Below, one piece after another: positions 16,968 through 24,979 of a stretch of DNA of 37,523 nucleotides. Numbering within the stretch: position 1 is the stretch's first letter; each line of letters begins with the position of its first letter. Below the pieces are notes generated by a model. The model ran no database searches and was not told the DNA's origin. It saw only the letters and a list, made by a program, of their open reading frames with translations. The stretch is from positions 1-37,523 of the forward strand of contig NZ_JAEUMO010000209.1 of NCBI RefSeq assembly GCF_016793285.1, read 5' to 3'. The DNA is from Phenylobacterium sp. (GTDB lineage: Bacteria > Pseudomonadota > Alphaproteobacteria > Caulobacterales > Caulobacteraceae). A program made the translations under genes and the position numbers.

Positions 16968-17657
16968 TCAGGCGACCGCGGCCCTGCGGCGGCGGATCAT
17001 CGCGCCCGCCAGGCCGAAGCCGCCGATCATCAGCGCCCAGGTCGCGGGCTCGGGCACGATGCCGGCCAGGCCGTCGAATTCGAACGCGTCCGACGTGGAG
17101 TCGAACCGGATGCCGGTCACCCTGGTCGTGCCGAAGCTGTAGTAGACGCGGAAGCCTTGCGTGCGGTCGCCGTTGCCGGGCGGGTCGCCGCCCCAGATGT
17201 CGACGCCCTCGAACACCGTCGAGCCGCCGCCCTGATGGAAGAAGGTGACTTTGTTGTAGGTGTCCGGCGAGCCCATGTAGAAGCTGAAGCCGCGCAGCGT
17301 GGTCCCGCCGAGCATCGTGTAGGTCGAGAACGTGCCGCCCTGGACCGACGCGTAGTTGGTGTTGTCGACGGGGTTGGCCGCGCCGCCGACGATGATGCCG
17401 CCCGAGTACGGCGGCGGAGCGCTGGTCGAGATCGGATCCTGGAACTCGTCCGGATACTCGATGATGTTGCCGACGTAGGACGTCCGCGCGTCGTCGATCG
17501 CGTCGAAGTCGTCCAGCATCACCTGGCCGTTGGCGGCGAGGGTCGAGCCGTGCAGGTCGTCGGCCACGGTGGTCGAGACGGTGATCGCGGCGTCGGCGGC
17601 CGACCCCACGGCCGCGAGCATCATCGCGGACGCCGCCGCGAGCACGAGCTTCTTCAT
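16968..17657 (-). CDS. PEPxxWA-CTERM sorting-domain exoprotein
   Basis: A 229-aa secreted protein. A signal peptide (about 1-23, [13 protein letters not shown]) precedes a beta-rich body full of Gly, Thr and aromatics, for example [20 protein letters not shown]. The C-terminus [19 protein letters not shown] (201 onwards), followed by an Arg cluster, is the PEP-CTERM signal with the PEPxxWA variant common in alphaproteobacteria. Such proteins are thought to be sorted by an exosortase, which is not in this window. Function is unknown; an exopolysaccharide- or surface-associated role is usual in the family. A 7-bp hairpin lies in its leader (17676-17695), and a TTAA-type box lies further upstream. 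A strong terminator follows. Confidence 0.92.
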   Translation of the reverse strand: MKKLVLAAASAMMLAAVGSAADAAITVSTTVADDLHGSTLAANGQVMLDDFDAIDDARTSYVGNIIEYPDEFQDPISTSAPPPYSGGIIVGGAANPVDNTNYASVQGGTFSTYTMLGGTTLRGFSFYMGSPDTYNKVTFFHQGGGSTVFEGVDIWGGDPPGNGDRTQGFRVYYSFGTTRVTGIRFDSTSDAFEFDGLAGIVPEPATWALMIGGFGLAGAMIRRRRAAVA

Positions 17658-17675
17658 GAAACTTCCCCGTTTCCA

Positions 17676-17695
17676 GGCCCGCCCGATAGCGGGCC
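17676..17695 (-). other. Leader hairpin of the PEP-CTERM gene
   Basis: GGCCCGC (17676-17682) pairs perfectly with GCGGGCC (17689-17695) around a 6-nt loop, about 19 nt before the ATG. It could affect translation or transcript stability. No known leader RNA class is recognised. Confidence 0.45.
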
Positions 17696-17706
17696 CGGTT
17701 CCATCC

Positions 17707-17722
17707 GTTAACCATACACTAA
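17707..17722. promoter_or_regulatory. Candidate CtrA box between divergent genes
   Basis: GTTAA-N7-CTAA on the plus strand reads as TTAG-N7-TTAAC on the minus strand. This differs by one base from the Caulobacter CtrA consensus TTAA-N7-TTAAC. It sits 50 nt before the PEP-CTERM start and 90 nt before the deacylase start. CtrA binding is inferred. Confidence 0.4.
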
Positions 17723-17811
17723 AGTCGGCAATCCGACGAACGCGACTCGCCCAACGCGGGATTTTCTCCGGAAAATGCTGGCGCTTCAGTCAGTCTCGGT
17801 TAAGGCGGGGC

Positions 17812-18318
17812 ATGATGTGTCGTGATGAGCTTCTCGCATTCCTGGTAGAGTTGGGCGTCGAACACTCGACATACGAGCATCCGGCGGTGTTCACCGTCGG
17901 CGAGAGCGGAAACATCAAGCAGCAGATACCTGGGGCCCACACCAAGAACTTGTTCCTGAAGGACGCCAAAGACCAGCTATGGCTGGTTTCGGCCGAGGCG
18001 CAGGCGCAGATCGACCTGAAGCGCCTGCACACCGTCATCGGCTCGGCCCGGCTGTCGTTCGGCAGGGCCGAGCTGATGGAGGCGACGCTCGGCGTCACCC
18101 CGGGTTCGGTCACCGCCTTCGGCCTCGTCAACGATACCGGCCGCCGCGTGCGGTTCGTCCTGGACCGGACCCTGGCCGAGGCCCCCGTGGTGAACTTCCA
18201 CCCGCTGACCAACACCGCCACCACCAGCGTCGGCCGCGAGGGCTTCCGGCGCTTCCTCGGGGCCGTTGGCGTGGTTCCGACCGTCGTCGATTTCGACACG
18301 ATGCGCGTGGTGCAGTAG
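17812..18318 (+). CDS. YbaK/ProXp-type aminoacyl-tRNA deacylase
   Basis: A 168-aa soluble protein of the YbaK/ProRS-associated editing superfamily. These enzymes hydrolyse mischarged aminoacyl-tRNA in trans. Visible conserved segments are [12 protein letters not shown] (about 21-32), the catalytic-Lys region [34 protein letters not shown] and [13 protein letters not shown]. These are closest to ProXp-ala (alanyl-tRNA-Pro deacylase) in my recollection; YbaK with Cys-tRNA-Pro is less likely. The start is ATG 17812 or the adjacent ATG 17815, after AAGGCGGGG. It is followed 70 nt later by the CnoX-like gene in the same direction. Confidence 0.87.
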   Translation: MMCRDELLAFLVELGVEHSTYEHPAVFTVGESGNIKQQIPGAHTKNLFLKDAKDQLWLVSAEAQAQIDLKRLHTVIGSARLSFGRAELMEATLGVTPGSVTAFGLVNDTGRRVRFVLDRTLAEAPVVNFHPLTNTATTSVGREGFRRFLGAVGVVPTVVDFDTMRVVQ

Positions 18319-18388
18319 CGATCGGCCCAACTTGCGACCATCTTGGGCGCGAACCGTTTCAGACACTCAGGGACAAGGGATACCGGGC

Positions 18389-19306
18389 ATGACCCTCATC
18401 GGGGGAACCCCTCAAGGCGGCGCGGGCGCCGGCGCGCCGGCGCCGGCCGACCTCATCAAGGACACGACCGACGCCAGCTTCATGGCCGACGTGATCGAGG
18501 CGTCGAAGACGACGCCGGTGATCGTCGACTTCTGGGCGCCGTGGTGCGGCCCGTGCCGCCAACTGGGCCCGGCCATCGAGAAGGCGGTGGTCGCCGCCAA
18601 GGGTGCGGTGAAGCTGGTCAAGATCGACATCGACAAGAACCCTGCCTATGCGGGCCAACTGCGCGTGCAGTCGATCCCGGCGGTCTTCGCCTTCGTCGAC
18701 GGCCGGCCGGTGGACGGCTTCATGGGCGCCCTGCCCGACAGCCAGGTGAAGCAGTTCGTCGAGCGCCTGGCCAAGCAGGGCGGCGGCTCGCCCATCGACG
18801 AGCTGATCGAGATGGCCAGGGAGTCGCTGGAGCTGAACGACCTGGGCGGCGCGGCCCAGGCCTATGCCCAGGCGCTGCAGATGGATCCGGGCAACCCCAA
18901 GGCCATCGGCGGCCTGGCGCGGCTCTATCAGACGCAGGGCGACCTGGAGCGTGCGGCCGAGGTGCTGGAGATGGCCGCGCCCGACGCCAGGGATCCGGAC
19001 ATCGACGCCGTGCGCGCCGCCCTCACCCTGGCGGCCGGAGCGCCCTCCGAGACCGCCGAGTTCGAGGCCCGTCTCGCCCGGGACCCCGACGACCACGAGG
19101 CGCGCCTCGAGTTGGCAAAGGCGCTCGCCGCCTCGGGCCGGATGACGGAGGCGGCCGACGAGCTGCTGGAATCGATCCGCCGCGACCGCGAATGGAACGA
19201 GCAGGCGGCCCGCAAGCAGCTCCTCACCATCTTCGAGGCCGCCGGCCCCGTGTCGGACGTCGCCCGGCAGGGCCGCCGCAAGCTCTCGTCCATCCTGTTC
19301 AGCTAG
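18389..19306 (+). CDS. CnoX-like chaperedoxin (thioredoxin fused to TPR)
   Basis: A 305-aa cytoplasmic protein. A thioredoxin domain (about 28-135) carries the full active site WCGPC (Cys53, Cys56) in VDFWAPWCGPCRQLGP and a cis-Pro in SIPAVFAF. A C-terminal helical TPR-like domain (about 145-300) follows. This architecture matches YbbN/CnoX, a holdase that protects proteins from oxidation and cooperates with GroEL. E. coli CnoX lacks the redox-active pair, whereas the Caulobacter protein has thioredoxin activity, and this one resembles the latter. ATG at 18389 has AAGGGA upstream; a Gly/Ala/Pro-rich stretch (5-20) forms a flexible N-tail. It is 19 nt upstream of a LON-domain gene, suggesting an operon for protein quality control. 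Confidence 0.9.
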   Translation: MTLIGGTPQGGAGAGAPAPADLIKDTTDASFMADVIEASKTTPVIVDFWAPWCGPCRQLGPAIEKAVVAAKGAVKLVKIDIDKNPAYAGQLRVQSIPAVFAFVDGRPVDGFMGALPDSQVKQFVERLAKQGGGSPIDELIEMARESLELNDLGGAAQAYAQALQMDPGNPKAIGGLARLYQTQGDLERAAEVLEMAAPDARDPDIDAVRAALTLAAGAPSETAEFEARLARDPDDHEARLELAKALAASGRMTEAADELLESIRRDREWNEQAARKQLLTIFEAAGPVSDVARQGRRKLSSILFS

Positions 19307-19325
19307 TTCCAGAGAAAGGGCCCCG

Positions 19326-19982
19326 ATGGCGCCCTACCGCAACCTCGCCGACCTGCCGCAGCTCATCCCGGTATTCCCGCTGGACGGCGCTCTGCTGCTG
19401 CCCGGCGGCGAGCTGCCGCTGCAGATCTTCGAGCCGCGCTACCTCAACATGGTCGATGATGCGATGGCCGGCGACCGCGTCATCGGCATGATCCAGACCC
19501 GCGGGGGATCGCGGGCGCGGCCGATGCTGAGCCCGGTCGGGTGCCTCGGCCGCATCACCAGCTACGCCGAGACCACCGACGGCCGCTACCTCATCACGCT
19601 CACCGGCGTCTGCCGCTTCCAGACTGGCGAGGAACTGGACCTGCGCATGCCCTACCGCCAGGTCCGCGCGGCCTACGAGAAGTTCGGCGACGACCTGGAC
19701 CGCGACGAAGACGCCGAGGTCGGCGAAGCCGCCCGCGCCCGCTTCGCCACGGCGCTGAAGACCTACCTCAACCGCCGCGAGCTCGACATCGACTGGGAGA
19801 CCGCCAACGTCGCCCCGATCGAGGCCCTGGTGAACAGCCTCTGCATGGGCCTGCCGTTCGAGCCCGCCGAGAAGCAGGCGTTCCTGGAGGCTCCGGACCT
19901 CGAGGGCCGCTTCGAGGTGCTGACCACGCTCCTCGAGATCGACGCCTCCGAGCCGGATGACGAGCGGCCCAACCTGCAGTAG
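19326..19982 (+). CDS. LON substrate-binding-domain protein
   Basis: A 218-aa protein consisting of the Lon protease N-terminal (substrate-recognition) domain without ATPase or peptidase. Supporting segments are [20 protein letters not shown] (about 14-33), the family motif [34 protein letters not shown], and a helical C-terminal bundle. Such stand-alone LON proteins are widespread and of unknown role; substrate binding or adaptor activity is inferred. AGAAAGG precedes ATG 19326. It lies between the CnoX-like gene and a Trm112-like gene with short gaps (19 and 10 nt), so all three probably share one transcript. Confidence 0.9.
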   Translation: MAPYRNLADLPQLIPVFPLDGALLLPGGELPLQIFEPRYLNMVDDAMAGDRVIGMIQTRGGSRARPMLSPVGCLGRITSYAETTDGRYLITLTGVCRFQTGEELDLRMPYRQVRAAYEKFGDDLDRDEDAEVGEAARARFATALKTYLNRRELDIDWETANVAPIEALVNSLCMGLPFEPAEKQAFLEAPDLEGRFEVLTTLLEIDASEPDDERPNLQ

Positions 19983-19992
19983 GACGCCGGCC

Positions 19993-20178
19993 ATGCAACA
20001 CGACATCGACCCGCGCCTTCTGGAGGTGCTCGTCTGCCCCGTCACCCGGGGCCCGCTCGGCTACGACCGTGAGAAGGGCGAACTGGTCAGCAAGGGCGCC
20101 CGCCTCGCCTACCCGATCCGCGACGGCGTTCCGATCATGCTGCCCGAAGAGGCCCGGGACCTCGGCGAGGGGGAATAG
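19993..20178 (+). CDS. Trm112-family small protein (UPF0434/YcaR-like)
   Basis: A 61-aa protein starting [20 protein letters not shown] and ending with [16 protein letters not shown], the UPF0434/Trm112 signature. Only one Cys of the usual zinc-type CP..C pattern remains (Cys17), as in many bacterial members. Eukaryotic Trm112 activates methyltransferases; no partner is known for the bacterial family, although one may be expected. ATG 19993 has AGGA upstream. It is the last gene of the CnoX-LON-Trm112 set and converges on ubiH, with an imperfect GC hairpin between them. Confidence 0.9.
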   Translation: MQHDIDPRLLEVLVCPVTRGPLGYDREKGELVSKGARLAYPIRDGVPIMLPEEARDLGEGE

Positions 20179-20183
20179 GACTC

Positions 20184-20216
20184 CGCTCCCGCGTCGCTCC
20201 GCGGGGGAAGGGAGCG
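20184..20216. terminator. Imperfect GC hairpin between convergent genes
   Basis: CGCTCCC (20184-20190) is complementary to GGGAGCG (20210-20216), with a further GCG/CGC pairing inside. It lies in the 39-nt gap between the Trm112-like gene and ubiH stops. It may end transcripts from both sides, but no T-run is present. Confidence 0.4.
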
Positions 20217-20217
20217 C

Positions 20218-21471
20218 TCAGAGCGTCTCGCCCCGCAGCAGGCGCGGCAGATCCCCGACGGCGCCGCCGGCTTCCTGCATGAAGAAGCGCCGCGCCGGGC
20301 CGATGCGGTTGACCACCGCCATCCCGGCTCCGCGCGCCATGCGCAGCAGCGGGTTGTCGTTGGAGAAGAGCCGCACGAAGGCGTCCATGCCGGCCGACAG
20401 CATCACGGTGTCGAAGCGACGCCACGCCGCATAGCGTTCCAGCACCGCCTCCGAGCCGATGTCCTCGCCCGCGCGGGCGGCGTCGACCAGCACCTCGGCC
20501 AGCGCCGCGGCGCCCTTCAGCCCGAGGTTCAGCCCCTGGCCGGCGATCGGATGCACCCCGTGGGCGGCGTCGCCCAGCAACGCCACGCGCGGGGCGACCA
20601 TCCGTTCGGCGAGCTGCAGGCTCAGCGGGTAGGTGAAGACCGGGCCCTCGACGGCGATCGCGCCCAGGAAGTCGCCGAACCGGCGCTCCAGATGCGCCTG
20701 GAACATCTCCGGCCGCGCGGCCTTCAGCGCCGCCCCGCGGGCCGTGCTCTCGGTCCAGACCAGGCTCGCGCGGTCGTCGGTGAGCGGCAGGATCGCGAAC
20801 GGGCCGCCCGGCAGGAAGTATTCGTACGCCACGCCCTCGTGGGGTCGCTCCAGGCGCACGGTGGCGACCACGCCGGTCTGCCGGTAGTCCCAGCCGATGG
20901 CCCCGATGCCGGCCTCGGCCCGGATCACCGACCCTCGCCCCTCGGCGCCCACGGCGAGCGGCGCGCTCAGGACGCGCCCGTCCGCGAGCGTCACCTCGGC
21001 CGCGCGGGGACCGAACGCGGCCTGCGCCACCCGCGCCGGGGCCAGGACCTCGATCCCGGCGGCCTTGACCGCGCCCGCCAGGGCCGCGCGGGTGTGGCGG
21101 TTTTCCAGCAGGTAGCCCAGCGGCTCGCCGTCCGAGCGGTCGGCGATCTCACCCGAGTCGAACCGCAGGAAGAAAGGCGGCGCCGCGCCGGCCGCCGCGC
21201 CCGGCGTCGTGCTGTCGGTCACCAGGATCTGCTCGATCCGCTGGGCGTGCGGGTCCAGCGCGTCGCCGAGGCCCAGGGCCCGCCACTGCCGATAGGCCGC
21301 GTAGGCGATGGCCGAGGCCCGGCCGTCGAAGGCCGGCGCGAGCTGATCGTCGAACGCCACGGGGTCGATCAGCACGGGATCCAGTCCCGCCTGCTTCAGG
21401 GAAAGGGCCAGCGTCGCCCCGGCCATGCCGGCCCCGGCCACGATCACGTCGGCGTTCCTGCCCTCGCTCAT
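20218..21471 (-). CDS. ubiH: UbiH/Coq6-family FAD-dependent monooxygenase
   Basis: A 417-aa flavin hydroxylase of ubiquinone synthesis. It shows the N-terminal dinucleotide fold VIVAGAGMAGATLALSLKQAG (about 10-29), a family-typical GRASAIAYAAYR (RxxAL-like region), a conserved DG motif region (VGAEGRGS), and the FAD ribityl motif LLGDAAHGVHPIAGQGLNLG. Members UbiH, UbiF, UbiI and UbiL hydroxylate different ring positions; UbiH is my best guess and I cannot exclude UbiL. The frame extends 32 codons upstream, but ATG 21471 starts right before the Rossmann strand. It is divergent from the efflux operon, and one palindromic operator lies 48 nt upstream of this start. Confidence 0.88.
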   Translation of the reverse strand: MSEGRNADVIVAGAGMAGATLALSLKQAGLDPVLIDPVAFDDQLAPAFDGRASAIAYAAYRQWRALGLGDALDPHAQRIEQILVTDSTTPGAAAGAAPPFFLRFDSGEIADRSDGEPLGYLLENRHTRAALAGAVKAAGIEVLAPARVAQAAFGPRAAEVTLADGRVLSAPLAVGAEGRGSVIRAEAGIGAIGWDYRQTGVVATVRLERPHEGVAYEYFLPGGPFAILPLTDDRASLVWTESTARGAALKAARPEMFQAHLERRFGDFLGAIAVEGPVFTYPLSLQLAERMVAPRVALLGDAAHGVHPIAGQGLNLGLKGAAALAEVLVDAARAGEDIGSEAVLERYAAWRRFDTVMLSAGMDAFVRLFSNDNPLLRMARGAGMAVVNRIGPARRFFMQEAGGAVGDLPRLLRGETL

Positions 21472-21518
21472 GGGGCGGATAGGCCACGAACGGAGCGCGA
21501 CGTCCAGCGGCGGAAATT

Positions 21519-21536
21519 CTGGACCGCCGGGTCCAG
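21519..21536. promoter_or_regulatory. Palindromic operator 1 (probable TetR-family site)
   Basis: CTGGACC-GCCG-GGTCCAG is a perfect inverted repeat. It matches operator 2 in the core TGGACC-N4-GGTCCA. It lies between ubiH and emrA, just upstream of a possible -35 box. The operon encodes its own TetR-family regulator, the likely binder. Confidence 0.8.
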
Positions 21537-21543
21537 TCTTCAC

Positions 21544-21572
21544 TTGAAGGCAACCCCCCGGGCACATATCTC
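21544..21572 (+). promoter_or_regulatory. Possible promoter of the EmrAB-TetR operon
   Basis: TTGAAG (21544-21549) and TATCTC (21567-21572) are spaced by 17 nt and lie between the two operators. Both match the -35/-10 consensus only partly, so this is a suggestion. If correct, transcription starts next to operator 2. Confidence 0.3.
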
Positions 21573-21581
21573 CCGGAAAGG

Positions 21582-21599
21582 TTGGACCGCGTGGTCCAA
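21582..21599. promoter_or_regulatory. Palindromic operator 2 (probable TetR-family site)
   Basis: TTGGACC-GCGT-GGTCCAA is a perfect 18-bp inverted repeat with the same core as operator 1, only 27 nt before the emrA start. The centres of the two operators are 63 bp apart, six helical turns, so two repressor dimers would sit on the same DNA face. Confidence 0.82.
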
Positions 21600-21625
21600 T
21601 TTTCGTTTTCGTGGGGCTTCAGTTC

Positions 21626-22732
21626 ATGGCCGGACTTCGCAAGGGCCGCATCGTTCCCATCGCCGCCGGTGGCCTCGCCGCGGTCGCGATCGCCGTGGGC
21701 GGCGGCCTCTGGTGGATCGACCGCCAGACCTTCGAGACCACCGACAACGCCTTCGTCGCGGCCGACAAGGTGAGCGTCGCCCCGCTGATCGACGGCTACG
21801 TCGCCGAGGTGCTGGTCGACGACAACGAGACCGTCCGGCCGGGCCAGGTGCTGGTGCGCATCGACCCCGCGACGCTGAAGGCGCGTCTGGCGCAGGCCGA
21901 GGCCAACGCCCAGGCGCTGGACGCCGCGGTCAGCGCGGTCGACGACAAGGCCCGCCTCGAGCAGGCGATGATCGCCCAGCGCGCCGCCGCCGTGACCGCC
22001 GCCGACGCCCAGGCCCGCTTCGCCGCCTCCGAGATGAACCGCTACGGCCAGTTGGCGCAGCAGGGCTGGGTGTCGCCCCAGCGCGCCCAGACGGCGAAGA
22101 CGGCGCAGGACCAGGCGACCGCCGGCGTGACGCAGGCCAAGGCCGCCCTGGAAGCCGAACGGCGCGCCGCCCAGTCCCTGGGCTCGGCCCGCGAGCAGAG
22201 CGTGGCGCAGGCCGCCGCCGCCCGCGCGGCCGCCGACCAGACCCGCATCGACCTGTCCCGCACCGAGATCCGCGCCCCCGTCGCCGGCGTCGTCGGCGCC
22301 AAGGGCGTGCGCCTCGGCCAGTACGTGCGGCCGGGCGGCGCGCTGATGAGCATCGTGCCGCTGACCCAGGCCTACGTCGTCGCCAACTTCAAGGAGACGC
22401 AGGTGGCGCGCCTGCGCATCGGCCAGGCCGTGACCATCCACGCCGACGCCTTCGGCAAGCAGGCGATCCGCGGCCGCGTGGAAAGCTTCGCGCCCGCCAC
22501 GGGCGCGGAGTTCGCGCTGATCCCGGTGGAGAACGCCGTCGGCAACTTCACCAAGATCACCCAGCGGCTGCCGGTCCGCATCGCCATCGACCAGAACCAG
22601 CCGCTGGCCGGCGGCCTGCGCCCCGGCCTGTCGCTCAAGGTGAAGGTGGACGTGACCAAGGACACGGGCCTGAGCTTCGCGGAATCAGGCCGCGCGCCGA
22701 CCGAGTTCGCCCGTCGCGGCGCCTCGAACTGA
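21626..22732 (+). CDS. emrA: EmrA/HlyD-type membrane fusion protein
   Basis: A 368-aa periplasmic adaptor for an MFS drug efflux pump. It has a short cytoplasmic tail, one membrane helix (about 8-29), and a biotinyl-lipoyl-like half, ETTDNAFVAADKVSVAPLIDG. A long Ala/Gln-rich coiled-coil hairpin follows (about 85-215), then the second lipoyl half TEIRAPVAGVVGAKGVRLGQ and beta-barrel domain elements (AYVVANFKETQVARL). ATG at 21626 has GTGGGG about 9 nt upstream; a GTG at 21611 is an alternative. It is the first gene of emrA-emrB-tetR and would bridge EmrB to a TolC-like outer-membrane channel not present here. Confidence 0.92.
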   Translation: MAGLRKGRIVPIAAGGLAAVAIAVGGGLWWIDRQTFETTDNAFVAADKVSVAPLIDGYVAEVLVDDNETVRPGQVLVRIDPATLKARLAQAEANAQALDAAVSAVDDKARLEQAMIAQRAAAVTAADAQARFAASEMNRYGQLAQQGWVSPQRAQTAKTAQDQATAGVTQAKAALEAERRAAQSLGSAREQSVAQAAAARAAADQTRIDLSRTEIRAPVAGVVGAKGVRLGQYVRPGGALMSIVPLTQAYVVANFKETQVARLRIGQAVTIHADAFGKQAIRGRVESFAPATGAEFALIPVENAVGNFTKITQRLPVRIAIDQNQPLAGGLRPGLSLKVKVDVTKDTGLSFAESGRAPTEFARRGASN

Positions 22733-22745
22733 TCCGGGCGCCGTC

Positions 22746-24371
22746 GTGACCGACGCGGTTCTTCATCCCGATTCCCAGCGGGCGGCAGCGCCCCAGGCGC
22801 CCGTCATGCTGGGCGCCGACGGGGCGGAGGTCGACTGGTTCCGGGTGTTCCTCGGCTTCGGCGGGATGGTCATCGGCCAGTTCATGGCCATGCTCGACAT
22901 CCAGATCGTGGCGAGCTCGCTCACCCAGATCCAGTCGGGCATCGGCGCCACCGCCGACGAGATTAGCTGGGTGCAGACGATCTACCTCCTGGCGGAGGTC
23001 GTGATCATGCCGCTCACCGCCTACCTGACGAAGATGTGGGGCACGCGGTCGTTCTACGTGATCGCGGTCATCGGCTTCATCGTCACCTCCGCGGCCGTGG
23101 GGCTTTCGTCCTCCGTGCCGATGATGATCGTCTTCCGGGCGTTCCAGGGCCTGTTCGCCGGCGCGATGATCCCGCCGGTGTTCGCCACCGCCATGACCGT
23201 CTTCCCGCCCGAGCGGCGGGTGACCGCCAACGTCATCGTCGGCCTCATCGTCACGCTCTCGTCGACCATCGGCCCGACGCTCGGCGGCCATCTGACCGAG
23301 CTGCTCTCCTGGCGCTGGCTCTTCTTCATCAACATCCCGGTGGGCGTGCTGGTGATCTTCCTGGTCGGCCGCTACGCCAACTTCGACAAGGGCGACCCCA
23401 GCCTCTCCAAGGGCATCGACTGGTGGGGCCTCGTCCTGATGGCCGTCGCCCTGCTCTCCCTGCAGTACGTCCTCGAAGAAGGCGCCAGCGACAACTGGTT
23501 CGAGGAGCCTGCGATCCTGTGGCTCAGCGTCGTCGCGGCGGTCGGCGGCGTGGTCTTCATCTGGCGCCAGCTCACCTACTGGCAGCCGATCGTCTCGCTG
23601 AAGCCGTTCCGGGACATCAACTTCTCCCTCGGCATCGTCATGACCTTCGTGACGGGCGTCAGCCTGTTCGGCGGCACGTTCCTGATGCCGATCTTCCTCG
23701 GCAACATCCGGGGCTTCTCGTCGGCCGAGGTGGGCACCACCATGCTGGTGACCGGCGCGACCATGTTCCTGTCGGCCCCGCTCGCCGGGCGCCTGATCCG
23801 CGTCGTCGACCCGCGGATCGCCATGGTCGGCGGCTTCGCGCTCGCCGCCTGGGGCATCCAGCTCGCGGTGCGGGTGACCGACCAGTGGGGCTTCGCCGAG
23901 TTCTTCACGCTGCAGGTGGCCCGCGGCCTCGGCACCATGATCGCCATGATCGCCGCGCAGCAGATGAGCGTGGCCTCGCTGCCGGTGACGATGATGAAGG
24001 ACGCCTCGGGGCTCATCAACCTGACCCGCAACGTGGCCGGCGCCATCGGCCTGGCCATGCTGTCGACCATCCTCAGCCACCAGACGGCGGTCCACTACAT
24101 GGACCTGGTCAGCGCCGCGAACACCGCCAACCCCACCTCGCAGGCCATGATGGACGCCGTCCAGGGGATGATGAGCGCCGGCGGCGCTTCCGACCCCGAG
24201 GGGATGGCGTACAAGGCGATGGGCGGCATGATGCGCAAGCAGGCGTCCGTCCTGGCGTTCGGCGATGCGTTCGGGGCGCTCGCCCTGGGCTGCTGGATCG
24301 CCTGCGGCCTGGCCCTCTTCGTGAAGCCGGCGAAGGGCGACCTGCCGGCCCAGGGCGCGGGAGCGCACTGA
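22746..24371 (+). CDS. emrB: EmrB-type MFS multidrug transporter (DHA2 family)
   Basis: A 541-aa inner-membrane proton-drug antiporter with about 14 membrane segments. The DHA2 marks are MAMLDIQIVASSLTQIQSGI near the first helix, LTKMWGTRSFYVIAVIGF (motif A), FRAFQGLFAGAMIPP and STIGPTLGGHL (motif C). The GTG start at 22746 lies 13 nt after emrA; an in-frame ATG exists at 22806 but would cut a conserved-looking N-tail, so I keep GTG with moderate certainty. The stop overlaps the regulator start by one base (TGATG). The export substrate is unknown. Expression is likely controlled by the adjacent TetR protein through the two upstream operators. Confidence 0.93.
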   Translation: MTDAVLHPDSQRAAAPQAPVMLGADGAEVDWFRVFLGFGGMVIGQFMAMLDIQIVASSLTQIQSGIGATADEISWVQTIYLLAEVVIMPLTAYLTKMWGTRSFYVIAVIGFIVTSAAVGLSSSVPMMIVFRAFQGLFAGAMIPPVFATAMTVFPPERRVTANVIVGLIVTLSSTIGPTLGGHLTELLSWRWLFFINIPVGVLVIFLVGRYANFDKGDPSLSKGIDWWGLVLMAVALLSLQYVLEEGASDNWFEEPAILWLSVVAAVGGVVFIWRQLTYWQPIVSLKPFRDINFSLGIVMTFVTGVSLFGGTFLMPIFLGNIRGFSSAEVGTTMLVTGATMFLSAPLAGRLIRVVDPRIAMVGGFALAAWGIQLAVRVTDQWGFAEFFTLQVARGLGTMIAMIAAQQMSVASLPVTMMKDASGLINLTRNVAGAIGLAMLSTILSHQTAVHYMDLVSAANTANPTSQAMMDAVQGMMSAGGASDPEGMAYKAMGGMMRKQASVLAFGDAFGALALGCWIACGLALFVKPAKGDLPAQGAGAH

Positions 24372-24979
24372 TGGCGCGCCTGGCCGGGCAGATCGACGTC
24401 TCGAAGAACGAGGCCATCCTCGACGCCGCCCTCGACGTGATGGCCGAGCGGGGCGTCGGCGCCTCGATGGAGGAGATCGCCCGGCGCGCCGGGGTCTCGA
24501 AGCAGACGATCTACAACCACTACGGCAGCAAGGCCGAGCTGGCGCAGGCGATGTCCGAGCGCCGAGCGCTGGAAGTGGTCGAGGTCCTGGAATCGCCGGG
24601 CGCCGTCGAGCACCCGCAACAGACGCTGGCGGCCTACGCGCGCCTGCTGCTGACGGTGGCGATCAACCCCCGCAGCATGACGATCTACCGCATGGCCATG
24701 ACGGCGGCCTCGACCATGCCCGACGTGGCCCGCGCCATCTACGAGGCGGGCCCGCGGGCCAGCCGCGGCCGCCTGGCCGACTACCTGCGGCTCGAGAACG
24801 CGGCCGGCCGCCTCTCCTGTCCCGACCCGTTGCAGGCGGCCCAGTTCTTCGGCGGCCTCGTGCTGGGCCCCTACCAGACCGCCGCCCTGCTGGGGGTCGG
24901 CGCGGAGCTCGACGAGGCCGAGATCGAGCGCGTGGCCGAGGAAGCCGCCCAGCGCTTCATGCGCGCCTACGCCGTCTGA
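24371..24979 (+). CDS. TetR-family transcriptional regulator of the efflux operon
   Basis: A 202-aa regulator. The N-terminal TetR DNA-binding domain spans about residues 12-60: AILDAALDVMAERGVGASME, then a helix-turn-helix EEIARRAGVSKQTIYNHYGS. The C-terminal ligand-binding domain is helical and has a TetR_C-like DPLQAAQFFGGLVLGPYQTA region. The ATG overlaps the emrB stop, so the regulator is translationally coupled to the pump and autoregulated if it binds the operators at 21519 and 21582. The 3' end overlaps the fabI 3' end by 13 nt on opposite strands. The ligand is unknown. Confidence 0.93.
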   Translation: MARLAGQIDVSKNEAILDAALDVMAERGVGASMEEIARRAGVSKQTIYNHYGSKAELAQAMSERRALEVVEVLESPGAVEHPQQTLAAYARLLLTVAINPRSMTIYRMAMTAASTMPDVARAIYEAGPRASRGRLADYLRLENAAGRLSCPDPLQAAQFFGGLVLGPYQTAALLGVGAELDEAEIERVAEEAAQRFMRAYAV

